The notes beneath the pieces are model-generated. The model saw nothing but the letters and a program-made list of their open reading frames with translations, did no database searches and was not told the DNA's origin. Made by a program: the position numbers and the translations under genes. Shown one piece after another: positions 1 through 9,195 of a DNA stretch of 50,641 nucleotides. Source of the DNA: Oscillatoriales cyanobacterium (GTDB lineage Bacteria > Cyanobacteriota > Cyanobacteriia > Cyanobacteriales > Microcoleaceae). The stretch spans positions 1 through 50,641 of the forward strand of contig RDYN01000039.1 in the NCBI GenBank assembly GCA_004293365.1, given 5' to 3'. Numbering within the stretch: position 1 is the stretch's first letter; each line of letters begins with the position of its first letter.

Positions 1-63
1 CAAATTGAGTAATCCGTCAAGATGAAAATCCATAAGCTTAGCCTCTAGCGTAAAGTTCCTATA

Positions 64-885
64 TTATACAGTTTTCACCGCAAACCCAGAAGAGCCAAAA
101 TACCCTGTTCTGGAAGCTTGCCCCGTTTGCAAGACAGTTTCGACATTATCCAGCACAATTAGACAAGATTGTTTTTTCAATAATCTTATCAACATCTCTG
201 TCTTTTGACGACAGTCATTTTGAGTAGTAGCGGCAGAAATTTCGCCATTTGAAAGGGTGAACAATAGAGAATCAATAATGCTATCAAATCCAGGGGCTTT
301 GCCAGTGGGCGATCGCAAAGTTTCCCAAGCTGCAACGGTAAAAGGGGCGTTTTCAGCTTGTAGCTCGCGGACTAGCTGACTGGTGAGAGTGGTTTTGCCA
401 ATCCCAGCTAAACCAACGAGACAAACGGCGGTGATTGTAATAGCCCTGGTATCTGGATCGAAAATCTGGGATTTTAGGGTATCGAGTTCGCGCGATCGCC
501 CTACCCAATTCTTGACAGGTGCGATTTTTTCAGGGAGTGCAAAGCTTTGATCGTGTTGAGCTTGACTGGGGTGAGCGATCGCCACTTGCGGCGGCGGTGT
601 CTGTGGAGGTGAGGCGTGCGATCGTTCCTTCATGGCCTCTTCCAGAACTATGCGAAGGTTTTTTTTAGTTATCTTTTTTCCTGTCACCTCTGAAAGTAGT
701 TTCAATAACTTGGGACCTAAATTTGTTTCTATATAGCTAACCTTATAGTTAGAAACCTTCATCTCCTCATATGTCTTACCCTCCCAGAATTGGGTAATAA
801 TCTCCCTTCGCAGTACGCTTAGCTCCTCTCCTGTGTACTCCTCTACCGACAGATTTAACCATCTTAACACTTCTTCAATATCCAT
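64..885 (-). pseudogene. Truncated NB-ARC (STAND) NTPase, N-terminal part only
   Basis: The 273 residues begin with an alpha-helical segment (about 1-85) resembling the N-terminal helix-turn-helix-like domain found on cyanobacterial NB-ARC/WD40 and vMAP-type proteins. A Pro/Gln-rich linker follows, then a typical NB-ARC lead-in (VGRSRELDTL, about 128-137), a P-loop GLAGIGKT at 158-165 and a Walker B-like stretch (CLIVLDNVE, about 242-250). The frame ends shortly after Walker B, where family members continue for hundreds of residues through the rest of NB-ARC into WD40 or TPR repeats. The last residues (GYFGSSGFAVKTV) do not look like NB-ARC. Without the ARC subdomains and sensor it could not work as a complete signalling switch. 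I read it as a gene broken by deletion or rearrangement; an expressed short form cannot be excluded. The remaining 63 bases to the window edge show no continuation. Confidence 0.7.
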
Positions 886-1141
886 AATTTAGCCAACTCC
901 AGATTTCTTATAAAAATTATACCAAAAAATTTATTAACTTTATGAAATTTATGAACTTTATCACTGAACAGAGGGTAAAAGATGGTGAACTTTATGTATT
1001 GCCTTTTTTGAATAGCCATTGCAATATAGTTTTATTAGGCAATTCAAGTATGAATCACCTAAGTGAAAACTCTAAGTTGGTAATTTTGATTTCATCCTCG
1101 CTGTTTTCCTAGTCAACCCAAAACTCGCTAGACAAAACAAA

Positions 1142-1447
1142 ATGTCAAAATCACTAAATATTGTATTGCGATTGACTGTTTTACTGATTCTGGAATTAGC
1201 TATTGTGTTTTCAGGTGATACAGCCAAAGCAGGAGGTGGAGATCCGGTTGATGTAGAATCAGAAGCTCAACCAAAAACAATCAATGCTACTGCCAATATT
1301 AAATGGGATAAATGGAGTAAACCTTATTGGTTGAATGCCCAAGTCTGTCGGGAAAAAGGTGGTGATATTGCCTGTTTTAGCTCTGATACTGCAAAAAAAA
1401 TGGGCTGGAATATTCCCGTCGTAACTAATCCAATTACTCAGCATTAA
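1142..1447 (+). CDS. Small secreted protein, first gene of a two-gene operon
   Basis: This 101-residue protein has a clear signal peptide (hydrophobic stretch about 8-25, likely cleavage after AKA at residue 30). The predicted mature part is about 71 residues with two cysteines (C69, C78) that could form one disulfide, and it contains several Trp/Lys residues (KWDKWSKPYW). I do not recognise a family. Its stop codon is 12 bases before the probable start of the secreted peptidase downstream, so the two are almost certainly co-transcribed and both exported. By analogy with other peptidase operons it could be a partner, inhibitor or folding helper of that enzyme, but nothing in the sequence proves this. 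Confidence 0.7.
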   Translation: MSKSLNIVLRLTVLLILELAIVFSGDTAKAGGGDPVDVESEAQPKTINATANIKWDKWSKPYWLNAQVCREKGGDIACFSSDTAKKMGWNIPVVTNPITQH

Positions 1448-1459
1448 AGGAGTATGACA

Positions 1460-2410
1460 ATGAATTTCAATAAAATTCAAAAAATTGCTGCAATCGCCAT
1501 TGCTAGTCTTTTTTTAGCTGTTACCGCACAAGCAGCAGCTCAAGCCTGGGAAACTTTTCAGGTAAATGGCGGATATGCACTGAATACAAATAACTCTTTT
1601 CGGTTAATTGAGGGTAATCCTCGGATGTCTATCTATCAACATAATAGTAACGATCCAGACCAACAATTTGACATCTCATCGAATGGTAAATGGGGAACAC
1701 TGTTACGTCATCGTTCTACAGGAAAGTGCTTAAATGCTCATTATCTTGCCGATAATAGGGAAATTAATGTCTGGCCTTGCAATGGTAACGATGTCGATCA
1801 AAACTGGCATTTAGAAAATGTTGGCAATGGAGAGTTTTTGATCCGCCGTAGTGCGGGAAATAGTGGAAAAAGTGATTTCTGTGTTGATTCTCCTAGTCGT
1901 AGTAATAATGGCAGAATTCATCTAATTAAGTGCGAGCGTAATAATGCAAACCAACGCTGGAAAAGCAGTGCTAATGTTGTAGCAACAACATGGAAACTGC
2001 CTTGGCGTGGAGGGCCGGTTTCGCGCAATCAAACTTGGCATACTGATGGCTATGGTTTGAGCAGTTTGGATTTCGGATTAAACGGTGGTCAAGCAGTTCT
2101 TGCTCCTATTAAGTCAACAGTTATATCCGCTTGCAATGCTGGCAATAATCATTGGGCGATCCAATTACAAGCTTCTAATGGGCAATATTACTCATTAATT
2201 CACGTCGCTGCTAGTAGTATTTCGAGGGGTAAAACCTATAATCAAGGAGATCAAATTGGTGTTGTTGCTTCTTTAGCCCCTTTAAACCCGAAGTGCGCTG
2301 TATGGACGGGAGTTCATCTTCACATGGGATTTCCTAGCAAAAACTTTAGCATTGATGGCTATAACCTAACACCTTCATCCCTTCCCAGCTCTTTCAGATC
2401 CAGTCAATAA
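1460..2410 (+). CDS. Secreted ricin-type lectin fused to an M23A (beta-lytic-like) metallopeptidase
   Basis: Numbering here counts from an upstream ATG at 1454; that ATG sits one base after the AAGGAG box, so the ATG at 1460 (spacing 7) is the better start. A signal peptide (about 1-30, ending AQA) is followed by a ricin B-type beta-trefoil (about 35-172) with repeated Q-x-W/F motifs (DQQF, DQNW, NQRW) and paired cysteines. The C-terminal domain resembles beta-lytic peptidases of family M23A: WHTDGYG..SSLDF gives zinc ligands H196 and D206, LIH gives H250, and HLH (288-290) completes the site. Known M23A enzymes cut glycyl or alanyl bonds in bacterial peptidoglycan, so a lectin-targeted cell-wall hydrolase, perhaps against other bacteria, is likely. 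It lacks the long propeptide of classical beta-lytic proteases. It follows the small secreted gene in an operon. Confidence 0.85.
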   Translation: MNFNKIQKIAAIAIASLFLAVTAQAAAQAWETFQVNGGYALNTNNSFRLIEGNPRMSIYQHNSNDPDQQFDISSNGKWGTLLRHRSTGKCLNAHYLADNREINVWPCNGNDVDQNWHLENVGNGEFLIRRSAGNSGKSDFCVDSPSRSNNGRIHLIKCERNNANQRWKSSANVVATTWKLPWRGGPVSRNQTWHTDGYGLSSLDFGLNGGQAVLAPIKSTVISACNAGNNHWAIQLQASNGQYYSLIHVAASSISRGKTYNQGDQIGVVASLAPLNPKCAVWTGVHLHMGFPSKNFSIDGYNLTPSSLPSSFRSSQ

Positions 2411-2537
2411 TAAATAAATCTTCTTGGTGAAGATTGAGTCAAGCGATCGCTCTTTTACCCCAAATTCTCAAAAAGCGCGATCGCCCTTTTCTCAGCCAGC
2501 ATCACCTGGTGGCGCACAAAACCGAAAAAATAGCTCA

Positions 2538-2585
2538 AAAGGTCGATCGCCCCTGCTAACTGCAACATACGGGCGATCGACCTTT
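2538..2585. terminator. Hairpin between convergent genes
   Basis: Perfect 15-bp arms (AAAGGTCGATCGCCC at 2538-2552 and its complement at 2571-2585) enclose an 18-nt loop. It lies between the convergent peptidase and acyltransferase genes, so a bidirectional terminator is plausible. It lacks a long T-run, and the arms contain HIP1-like GCGATCG, so it may equally be a HIP-derived repeat. Confidence 0.45.
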
Positions 2586-2648
2586 CCCGATAAAATCAGT
2601 TAAACCAGTTAACTTCACTATAAATGTCTTCAGCACAAGTGCGAGCAT

Positions 2649-3725
2649 TCACTGATTGATACTTTTTCTCTGAGGGCTGTATCCCAGTAAAAATGGCACA
2701 TAGCGATTCAAACCCCAAGCGATCGGAATCAGGATCAATGCAGATAATATCGTGTAAGCTAAGGCAACAATATTTGAGTGTTCTATCGCACTCTTAGGTA
2801 CTTTAAACACATAGACTAAAACACCTGTAAAAAATGGAAATAGCAACAGATGCAACGGAAAAATTACCAGAGTATTTTTACCGATTTCTGTAAAAAGCTT
2901 ATTCGGCTTAATCAATCGAGAAATCTGTGCCCAAAATAATATTCCCGACAGTGCAGCTAAGTAAAAATAGAAATAGTTTTTACCAAAATTTCCAATAATA
3001 AAAGCACTTGGCTCATTGAGATTTGAAAACACGATATAAGCTAATGTTCCCAGTAGCAAAAATGGCCATTGATACCACGCTTTAAAGCCATCATTCAAAA
3101 CATGAGGTTTAACTAAATAGCCTAAACCGTAGAAAACTACTGCTGTTAAGGCAATGTCAAGGCCAAAGGGCAGTCTAAATTTTTCGCTATCGACTACTTC
3201 AAACAAAAAGTAGCCAATAACAGATAAACTAAACAGCGCAACTCCTAGGCTTTTACGAGACGGTAAACGAATTAGGAAAAAGAAGAGTATTTCCGTGACA
3301 AACAAACATGGAAAAAACCAAAGCGTAATGTTAAAATCTAGCCATCCCCAACCTCCAACCCCGTAAAAAATATTAGTCAAAAAGTGTACTATTGGATTTA
3401 TAGGTAGCACATCTTTTTTGATTTTTCCTATTATGAAAAACCACATGATGTAGCTAAAAATGCCAAAACTTAGATAAGGAATTAGTAGCCGCTGAGCCCG
3501 GATTTTGACAAAATCAATAAATTTTTGTTGTTTAATAGATTCTTTGACAAAAAATCCAGAAATTAAAAAAAATAAAGGCATAACCAATGCACTTACATAT
3601 AAATCAAATTTACTATCTAGACGCCCTGTATGCACCAAGATGATCGATAACATACCAAAAGCTCTTAAATTGTCTATCCAAGAAATTCGACTGCTACTTG
3701 ATTTTTGCTCAGCTAGGTTACTCAT
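2649..3725 (-). CDS. Membrane-bound acyltransferase (acyltransferase-3 / NolL-like)
   Basis: This 358-residue protein is highly hydrophobic, with about ten predicted membrane helices. Near the N-terminus it has the family signature ISWIDNLRAFGMLSIILVHT, where the Arg and the His after helix 1 are the conserved catalytic-site residues, followed by PLFFLISGFF in helix 2. The family transfers acetyl or other acyl groups to sugars or polysaccharides, in this subgroup resembling fucose 4-O-acetylases. The substrate here is unknown; an exopolysaccharide or cell-surface glycan is reasonable. The gene stands alone, convergent with the lectin-peptidase operon. The ATG has no obvious Shine-Dalgarno sequence. 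Length agrees with the family (about 330-380). Confidence 0.85.
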   Translation of the reverse strand: MSNLAEQKSSSSRISWIDNLRAFGMLSIILVHTGRLDSKFDLYVSALVMPLFFLISGFFVKESIKQQKFIDFVKIRAQRLLIPYLSFGIFSYIMWFFIIGKIKKDVLPINPIVHFLTNIFYGVGGWGWLDFNITLWFFPCLFVTEILFFFLIRLPSRKSLGVALFSLSVIGYFLFEVVDSEKFRLPFGLDIALTAVVFYGLGYLVKPHVLNDGFKAWYQWPFLLLGTLAYIVFSNLNEPSAFIIGNFGKNYFYFYLAALSGILFWAQISRLIKPNKLFTEIGKNTLVIFPLHLLLFPFFTGVLVYVFKVPKSAIEHSNIVALAYTILSALILIPIAWGLNRYVPFLLGYSPQRKSINQ

Positions 3726-3943
3726 TTTATTTTAATTGATTCCTACACTATCGAATATTTTGTCTTTGATTGAACCAATCTACTTATGATGCCTTTATGA
3801 CTTTCTTCCTTGTCATTTTCTGTCTAATATCTTATAGTTAACTATCTAGTTTTCCATCTTACTTTACTTTACCAATATTGTCAATTAATTAATCCTGAAA
3901 GTCCGGTGCAAATTTCTACCTTACATTAATTTTTAATCCTGCT

Positions 3944-6900
3944 TCACCACGGGCTCCCAATCATTACAAAAGCCGACCAATAATAAGGATGCGACAACTG
4001 CAAATCCGCAAACCCTTGCAAAGATTGCGGCAACTCCACTCCCTCACCCCGACTCGAACCCCGCAACCTGCCGCCCTCCAAACGCACATCTCCCCGCAAC
4101 ATCGCAATTTGCGCTTCTCGCAGTGCCGCCGCCTTAATTGGCGCAGTCTTCAAATGCTGGTAAAACTCAGCCATCAATCCCAAAGTACCCTCATCCGAAA
4201 CATACCACAAACTCCCCAAAGCCGTTTGCACCCCCGCTTGCAGCGCCAAACCCCCAAAACCCAACTCCGCACTTTCATCACCCACCGCAGTCCGACAAGC
4301 ACTTAAAACTAATAGATTTACCTGCGGATTATTCAATCTTAAATCACGCAATTGGTTCAGTCTTAACCGACTATCCCACAACTGAATAAAAGAATTATTC
4401 GGCAGCCCCGGACGAAATTCGCCGTGAGTAGCTAAGTGAATAATCCCAAAAGGTCGGCTTTGATGCTGTCGCTTCAAATTATCGAAGGTGAAACCCTCAT
4501 TCAGAAAACTAACTCCCGGCCATTCTCGCGAAATAGCCGCTATTTCCGCAGGAACCGCCGGTAAAGGATTCAACTCCGAAAATTGATCCGCACCCATTGC
4601 TAAAACTTGAGATTTTCTGATATCTACGTAGCGAGTATCTGTTAAGTTAATGCTGGGCATGAGGCTGAGATTGTACTTTTCGATCAAAAATTGCTTTCCG
4701 TCGTGCAAAGCAGCAAAGGGCATACCTCTCAAACCGCGATCGACTACAAAAGAAATAGTATCAGTTTCGCACTTTTTCAAATTCTCCTCCAAAGGCTCAA
4801 CCATCCACTTATAAAGCTTTTGGGCAGATGATAGATAACTCGTAGTATTACGTCTGGCTGGATTAGTAATCTCATTCCTGAACGTAGTTACAAGTTTCAG
4901 CAGTTCTTCCCGGTGCGCTTCCGGCACAGTTTTGTGAACCACTGCACCGCAAGAATCTACTAACATTAAATCTAATTTTTCCGATCGCGAAAACAGATAA
5001 ATTAAGCTGGGTTTCGTTTTCGTTTCTGCGCCCACCGATACTAATTTTTTCTTGATGTCGTCTGCCGATAGTAAATCCTTGCTGATGTTAAGACCGAAAT
5101 ATTGCTCGAATTCTTGACCAAAAGATTTTTCCAGCAGAGGTAAAGCTGCGGATATTTGGCCGGCATCCAAGTTCCTGCTGATGTCACTGCGAAATGGTGG
5201 CCCAAAAACGGGTTCTCTGGGATTTCCACTGAGGAAATTTCTGAGTCCTCTCGGAGATTGCATTCTTTCCGGTGGTATCCTTTCTCCGGGTTTTCCTAAA
5301 TCTCGGGATATTCTATTTTGGTTCTGCCGCTGTTCGGGGTTAAAGGGTTGGTTGGAATCGGGAAAAATCGCTCGCGATTTATCTAAGGGAAATCTACCGC
5401 TTGGGGATGGTGGCGGCGAATTTGGGTTATTGCGATCGATGGGATTGAGTGGATTATTTGGATTGAGTGGATTATTCTGATTATTCTGATTGTTGAGATT
5501 GAGTGGATTATTCTGATTATTCTGATTATTCGGATTGTTGGGATTATTTGGATTGTTGGGATTATTTGGATTCAGTGGATTCAGTGGATTGTTGGGATTA
5601 TTTGGATTGTTGGGATTGTTGGGATTGTTGGGATTGTCGGGATTAATTGGTTGGTTGGTAGTGACGATCGCACTATTGCCCTGAGTGTAAGAATTGATGA
5701 AAGATTGTCCCTCAGTAATCGTACCAGAAGCATTGCTCGCGATCGCCCCAGCAGTCCCGTTAGTCGTCGGATTTCCCACCGCAAAGGGCGTCGGCGGATT
5801 GACATCCCCGCCCCCGTGGGCGATCCTCACAGTACCCGGTTGAGTGCCGCCAACAGTCGAGATACTCACAGGAGTGCCGTTTTGGTCAAAAGTACCCGTC
5901 ACTCGCACCAAACCCGGAGTCTCGATATTCACCGTACCGCCCGGAGCATTGATTGATGCAATGCTAATATCATTTTGAGCGTTAATATTGACTGCGGGAT
6001 TGCGATCGCGTCCCAAAACATTAACATTTATTGCCTCAGTTCTGATTTGCCCTGCCGCTAAAATTTCCACAATTTCCGCAGCATTAATATTCCCAGTGAT
6101 AACATTTCCCCGGCGGCTATTAACATCAACAGCAACTCCCTGCAAATTACCCGCAGTCACATTTCCCGCAGCTTGTAAATTGACATTTCCCGTTGACACA
6201 GTATTGCCGATCGCAATATTGCCACCGCTAATAACATCAACAGTATTTCCTTGCAAATTCCCCGCAGTAAAATTAGTAGGTGTTCTCGAAACAATGCTCG
6301 CAGCAGGAGCATTTATCCCGGCCGCGCTAATATTATTTTGAGCATTGAGATTTACCGCCGCCAGGGGATTAACAGGCTGTGCGGTAGGGCGAGTAATATT
6401 AACAGTCCCGGTTTGAATTTGCTGCCCCGCCGAAATCCCAACTTGTTCGGAAGCGGTTATATTACCAGCGGTGACATTTCCCGCAGTGCTGTTAAGATTA
6501 ATTCCAACTCCCTGCAAATTTTCCGCAGTTAAATTGCCCGAAGCCGTCAAATCAACATTACCTGTTGCGTTGGTATTACCAGTAGTAACAGTTCCCGAAT
6601 TGCTGGTGACATTAACTCCAATACCCTGCAAATTTCCTGAAATTACATTCCCCGCACCTCTGACATTGATATTTCCTGTTGATGCAGTATTAGCAGTTGT
6701 AATATTCCCCGCAGTGCTGGAAACATCCACGGTTCCCCCCTGCAAATTTCCGGCAGTTAAGTTGTTGGTTGCTCTCAAAGCAACGGTGGCAGTGGGAGCA
6801 TTAACCGAGGCTACATTAATATTAGTGTTCGCGTCCAGATTGACTGTGGGAGTAGTAGGATTAACGGGATTTGTGGCGGCCGGATTAACAGTGATGGGCG

Positions 6901-9115
6901 CTGTACTGATTTGCCCTCCCGCTACAACTCTGACATCTCCCGCAGAGGCGATCGCACCCGTAGCGACACTTCCGGTGCTGCTGGTGGCGGTAACAGTCGC
7001 ACCCGTGAGGTTCCCCACGTTTAAGCCTCCAGGAGCTGTCAAACTGAGATTCTCGGTGGCTGTAACGCTGGCAGGTGAAGTATTCGGCACAATTGTATTG
7101 GGTTCGTTCAACGTTCCCAGAGCGCCGGAGTTGCTGGTAACATTAACTTGAGAACCCCGCAAAGTCCCAAAATTGACATTGCCGGATGCTGTAAGTGCGA
7201 TCGCCCCAGAATTCCCAGTGTCGATCGCACCCGTTACAATATTACCCGCAGTCGAATTCACAGTAATATTGCCGTTGATATCAGCCGGAGCGATGTCATT
7301 TCTCAATATAATATTATTAACAGCTTGAATATTAATCGTCGAACCAGACGTTAATCTACCTCCAACTATCACCGCCCCTTGCCTGCTTTCGAGATTAATT
7401 TGACCGCCATTAATATCTCTAGTTGCCACATTTCCCGTCGCCGACAAAATCACCGGCCCGCCTGCTACAATATTTTCCACAGCAATCAAATTACTGCCTA
7501 AAACAGGCCCGGGAGTAAAACTGGCATCCTCGCCCAAACTGTCAGGAGAAACATTCACCGGATTTGCCAAATTTGCTACTCCCGCCCGCAGAATCAAAGC
7601 CGGACTCCTGGTTAAAATAGCAATATCTGGATCGTCGGGATTCGCATTTTCAGTCCGCAATGCAACATCCGGGCCAGTAATTGTAATTTCCTCGCCCACA
7701 ATGCTGCCCCTCGCCTCAACTTTCAGCGAAACCCCCGTATAATCTCCAAAGAAAACATCACCTTCGGAACTGATAATCGGGTCAAATAAACTGACAAAAT
7801 TTCCCGGCATTCCCGACAGATTCCGCACCGAAAAATTGCCCCTCGAAGCAAAGTGAGCATCCCCAGAAATTACACCGTTGCTGACTAAACTCAAATTGCC
7901 GCCGCTTTGGAATTGCGGGGGAAGAGATAAGCCGCCCGTAGCGTTTAAGGTGAGAATGTCGATCGCGCGATCGGCCCGAATCTCTAAATTCCCCCCAGCT
8001 TGTGCCAAAAAAGGATTCTGCACGCGATCGCGAACCCGCACCGCATCCCGTGCCAGCAAGTTCAAATCCCCCGCAGTTTGCAGCCTAGCCCCCGCTAACG
8101 TCAGATTTCCCGCAGCCGAAACAGTCGCACTTCCCGCATTCACCTGCGGAAGTACAGACAAGCCGGTTTCCGTAGGGGCGGTGCCCCCGTGCCCGCCCTC
8201 CACGCTGAAATCTGCTGTAGTCCCAGCAGCGATCGCCACATCCCCAGAATTCACCTGCAAACCAGAGTCCACAAGCCGCACGCTACCATCCGCAGCAACC
8301 GCAACACCCGCCGCCTGATTTTGGCCAGAACCTGTCAGCAACTGCGGCAAAGAAACAGCATTTAAACCTTGTGGAGAATTCCCTAAATTAGGATTAGTTG
8401 CTATTTCCAAATTCAACAAAAGCCCCGGTTGAGTGATGCGTAAAACATTCTCGCCCCCAACAGCAGCCACAGTAATTTGCCCGCCCGGTGCCGACAACTG
8501 CCCCGTACTCACAACAGTACCGCCCAGCAAAGTCAAACTCTGCCCCGGAGTCACAGCCAAATTGCCAGCATTAACAATACTTCCCGGTTGATTCCCCCCA
8601 AAATAAAAAGCATTTGGCGCACCAACTAAGGCACTAAAATTATTGGTACCTGCCGCATTAAACCAATTAGAACCAAAACCGACATTCGTCGCAGTAGTTG
8701 CAGTGAAAGCACCCGGCACATTCAAACTCGCGTTCGGGCCAAACATCATCCCCGCCGGATTAATTAAAAACAGATTAGAATTGCCGCCCGTGACAGTAAT
8801 TAAACCATTAATTAGCGAAGGGTTCGAGCCAGCAATGCGAGCTAATATATTTTGAATAGCCGAATTAGTCAGAAAATTAGCAACTTGACCTTCATTCAAG
8901 CCGAACTGTCCAAAACTGTGAAAAAGATTCGCCCCGTCTCCCGACAAACTGCCACCGTTAATATCGTAGCGGTTGCCGCTGCGGGTGACAGCAGTGCCAG
9001 TACCGTCAGCAGCAGGCACGACTGTTTGCGCCTGTGCGAAAGTATTAAAAATTAACAAAGAAAACGGACAAATAAATAGCCCGACCTTTTTAATCTTTAA
9101 GTTGGCGTTTTTCAT
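3944..9115 (-). CDS. Secreted haemagglutinin-type beta-helix protein with C-terminal CHAT protease domain
   Basis: Start taken at the ATG at 9115; a TTG seven codons upstream keeps the frame open but precedes the signal peptide (hydrophobic core, cleavage near AQA about residue 29). Residues about 30-250 form a two-partner-secretion (filamentous haemagglutinin N-terminal) domain with NSNLFLINPAGMMFGPNA, the cyanobacterial NPxG motif. A long beta-helix of degenerate N-x-T/A-x-G repeats follows to about 1150, then an Asn/Pro linker of NPN triplets (about 1155-1235). The C-terminal CHAT domain (about 1330-1723) carries the dyad H1564 (HLATHGEF) and C1607 (LLVLSACRTA), as in caspase-HetF-associated peptidases, so it is probably active. 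A secreted adhesin carrying a protease is the natural reading; export would use a TpsB such as the one at 46695-48701. Divergent from rnhA, 80 bases away. Confidence 0.85.
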   Translation of the reverse strand: MKNANLKIKKVGLFICPFSLLIFNTFAQAQTVVPAADGTGTAVTRSGNRYDINGGSLSGDGANLFHSFGQFGLNEGQVANFLTNSAIQNILARIAGSNPSLINGLITVTGGNSNLFLINPAGMMFGPNASLNVPGAFTATTATNVGFGSNWFNAAGTNNFSALVGAPNAFYFGGNQPGSIVNAGNLAVTPGQSLTLLGGTVVSTGQLSAPGGQITVAAVGGENVLRITQPGLLLNLEIATNPNLGNSPQGLNAVSLPQLLTGSGQNQAAGVAVAADGSVRLVDSGLQVNSGDVAIAAGTTADFSVEGGHGGTAPTETGLSVLPQVNAGSATVSAAGNLTLAGARLQTAGDLNLLARDAVRVRDRVQNPFLAQAGGNLEIRADRAIDILTLNATGGLSLPPQFQSGGNLSLVSNGVISGDAHFASRGNFSVRNLSGMPGNFVSLFDPIISSEGDVFFGDYTGVSLKVEARGSIVGEEITITGPDVALRTENANPDDPDIAILTRSPALILRAGVANLANPVNVSPDSLGEDASFTPGPVLGSNLIAVENIVAGGPVILSATGNVATRDINGGQINLESRQGAVIVGGRLTSGSTINIQAVNNIILRNDIAPADINGNITVNSTAGNIVTGAIDTGNSGAIALTASGNVNFGTLRGSQVNVTSNSGALGTLNEPNTIVPNTSPASVTATENLSLTAPGGLNVGNLTGATVTATSSTGSVATGAIASAGDVRVVAGGQISTAPITVNPAATNPVNPTTPTVNLDANTNINVASVNAPTATVALRATNNLTAGNLQGGTVDVSSTAGNITTANTASTGNINVRGAGNVISGNLQGIGVNVTSNSGTVTTGNTNATGNVDLTASGNLTAENLQGVGINLNSTAGNVTAGNITASEQVGISAGQQIQTGTVNITRPTAQPVNPLAAVNLNAQNNISAAGINAPAASIVSRTPTNFTAGNLQGNTVDVISGGNIAIGNTVSTGNVNLQAAGNVTAGNLQGVAVDVNSRRGNVITGNINAAEIVEILAAGQIRTEAINVNVLGRDRNPAVNINAQNDISIASINAPGGTVNIETPGLVRVTGTFDQNGTPVSISTVGGTQPGTVRIAHGGGDVNPPTPFAVGNPTTNGTAGAIASNASGTITEGQSFINSYTQGNSAIVTTNQPINPDNPNNPNNPNNPNNPNNPLNPLNPNNPNNPNNPNNPNNQNNQNNPLNLNNQNNQNNPLNPNNPLNPIDRNNPNSPPPSPSGRFPLDKSRAIFPDSNQPFNPEQRQNQNRISRDLGKPGERIPPERMQSPRGLRNFLSGNPREPVFGPPFRSDISRNLDAGQISAALPLLEKSFGQEFEQYFGLNISKDLLSADDIKKKLVSVGAETKTKPSLIYLFSRSEKLDLMLVDSCGAVVHKTVPEAHREELLKLVTTFRNEITNPARRNTTSYLSSAQKLYKWMVEPLEENLKKCETDTISFVVDRGLRGMPFAALHDGKQFLIEKYNLSLMPSINLTDTRYVDIRKSQVLAMGADQFSELNPLPAVPAEIAAISREWPGVSFLNEGFTFDNLKRQHQSRPFGIIHLATHGEFRPGLPNNSFIQLWDSRLRLNQLRDLRLNNPQVNLLVLSACRTAVGDESAELGFGGLALQAGVQTALGSLWYVSDEGTLGLMAEFYQHLKTAPIKAAALREAQIAMLRGDVRLEGGRLRGSSRGEGVELPQSLQGFADLQLSHPYYWSAFVMIGSPW
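5440..5640. repeat. In-frame minisatellite coding for NPN linker
   Basis: On the minus strand the DNA is built from 9-nt units (plus-strand GGATTGTTG/GGATTATTT variants) encoding Asn-Pro-Asn, with islands of NPL and NQN. Unit length is a multiple of three, so copy changes alter only linker length between the beta-helix and the CHAT domain. Confidence 0.8.
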
Positions 9116-9195
9116 AACAGCTACAGTCGATCGCAATTTCCCTCAATTATCGCACCCGCGAACAAAATAATCGTAAATAACAAATTAATTAACCC

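Noticed and set aside
6471..7151. 226-residue plus-strand open frame
   Set aside because: Antisense shadow of the repetitive haemagglutinin-CHAT gene. Low-complexity Pro/Val/Thr/Leu composition with no start signal.
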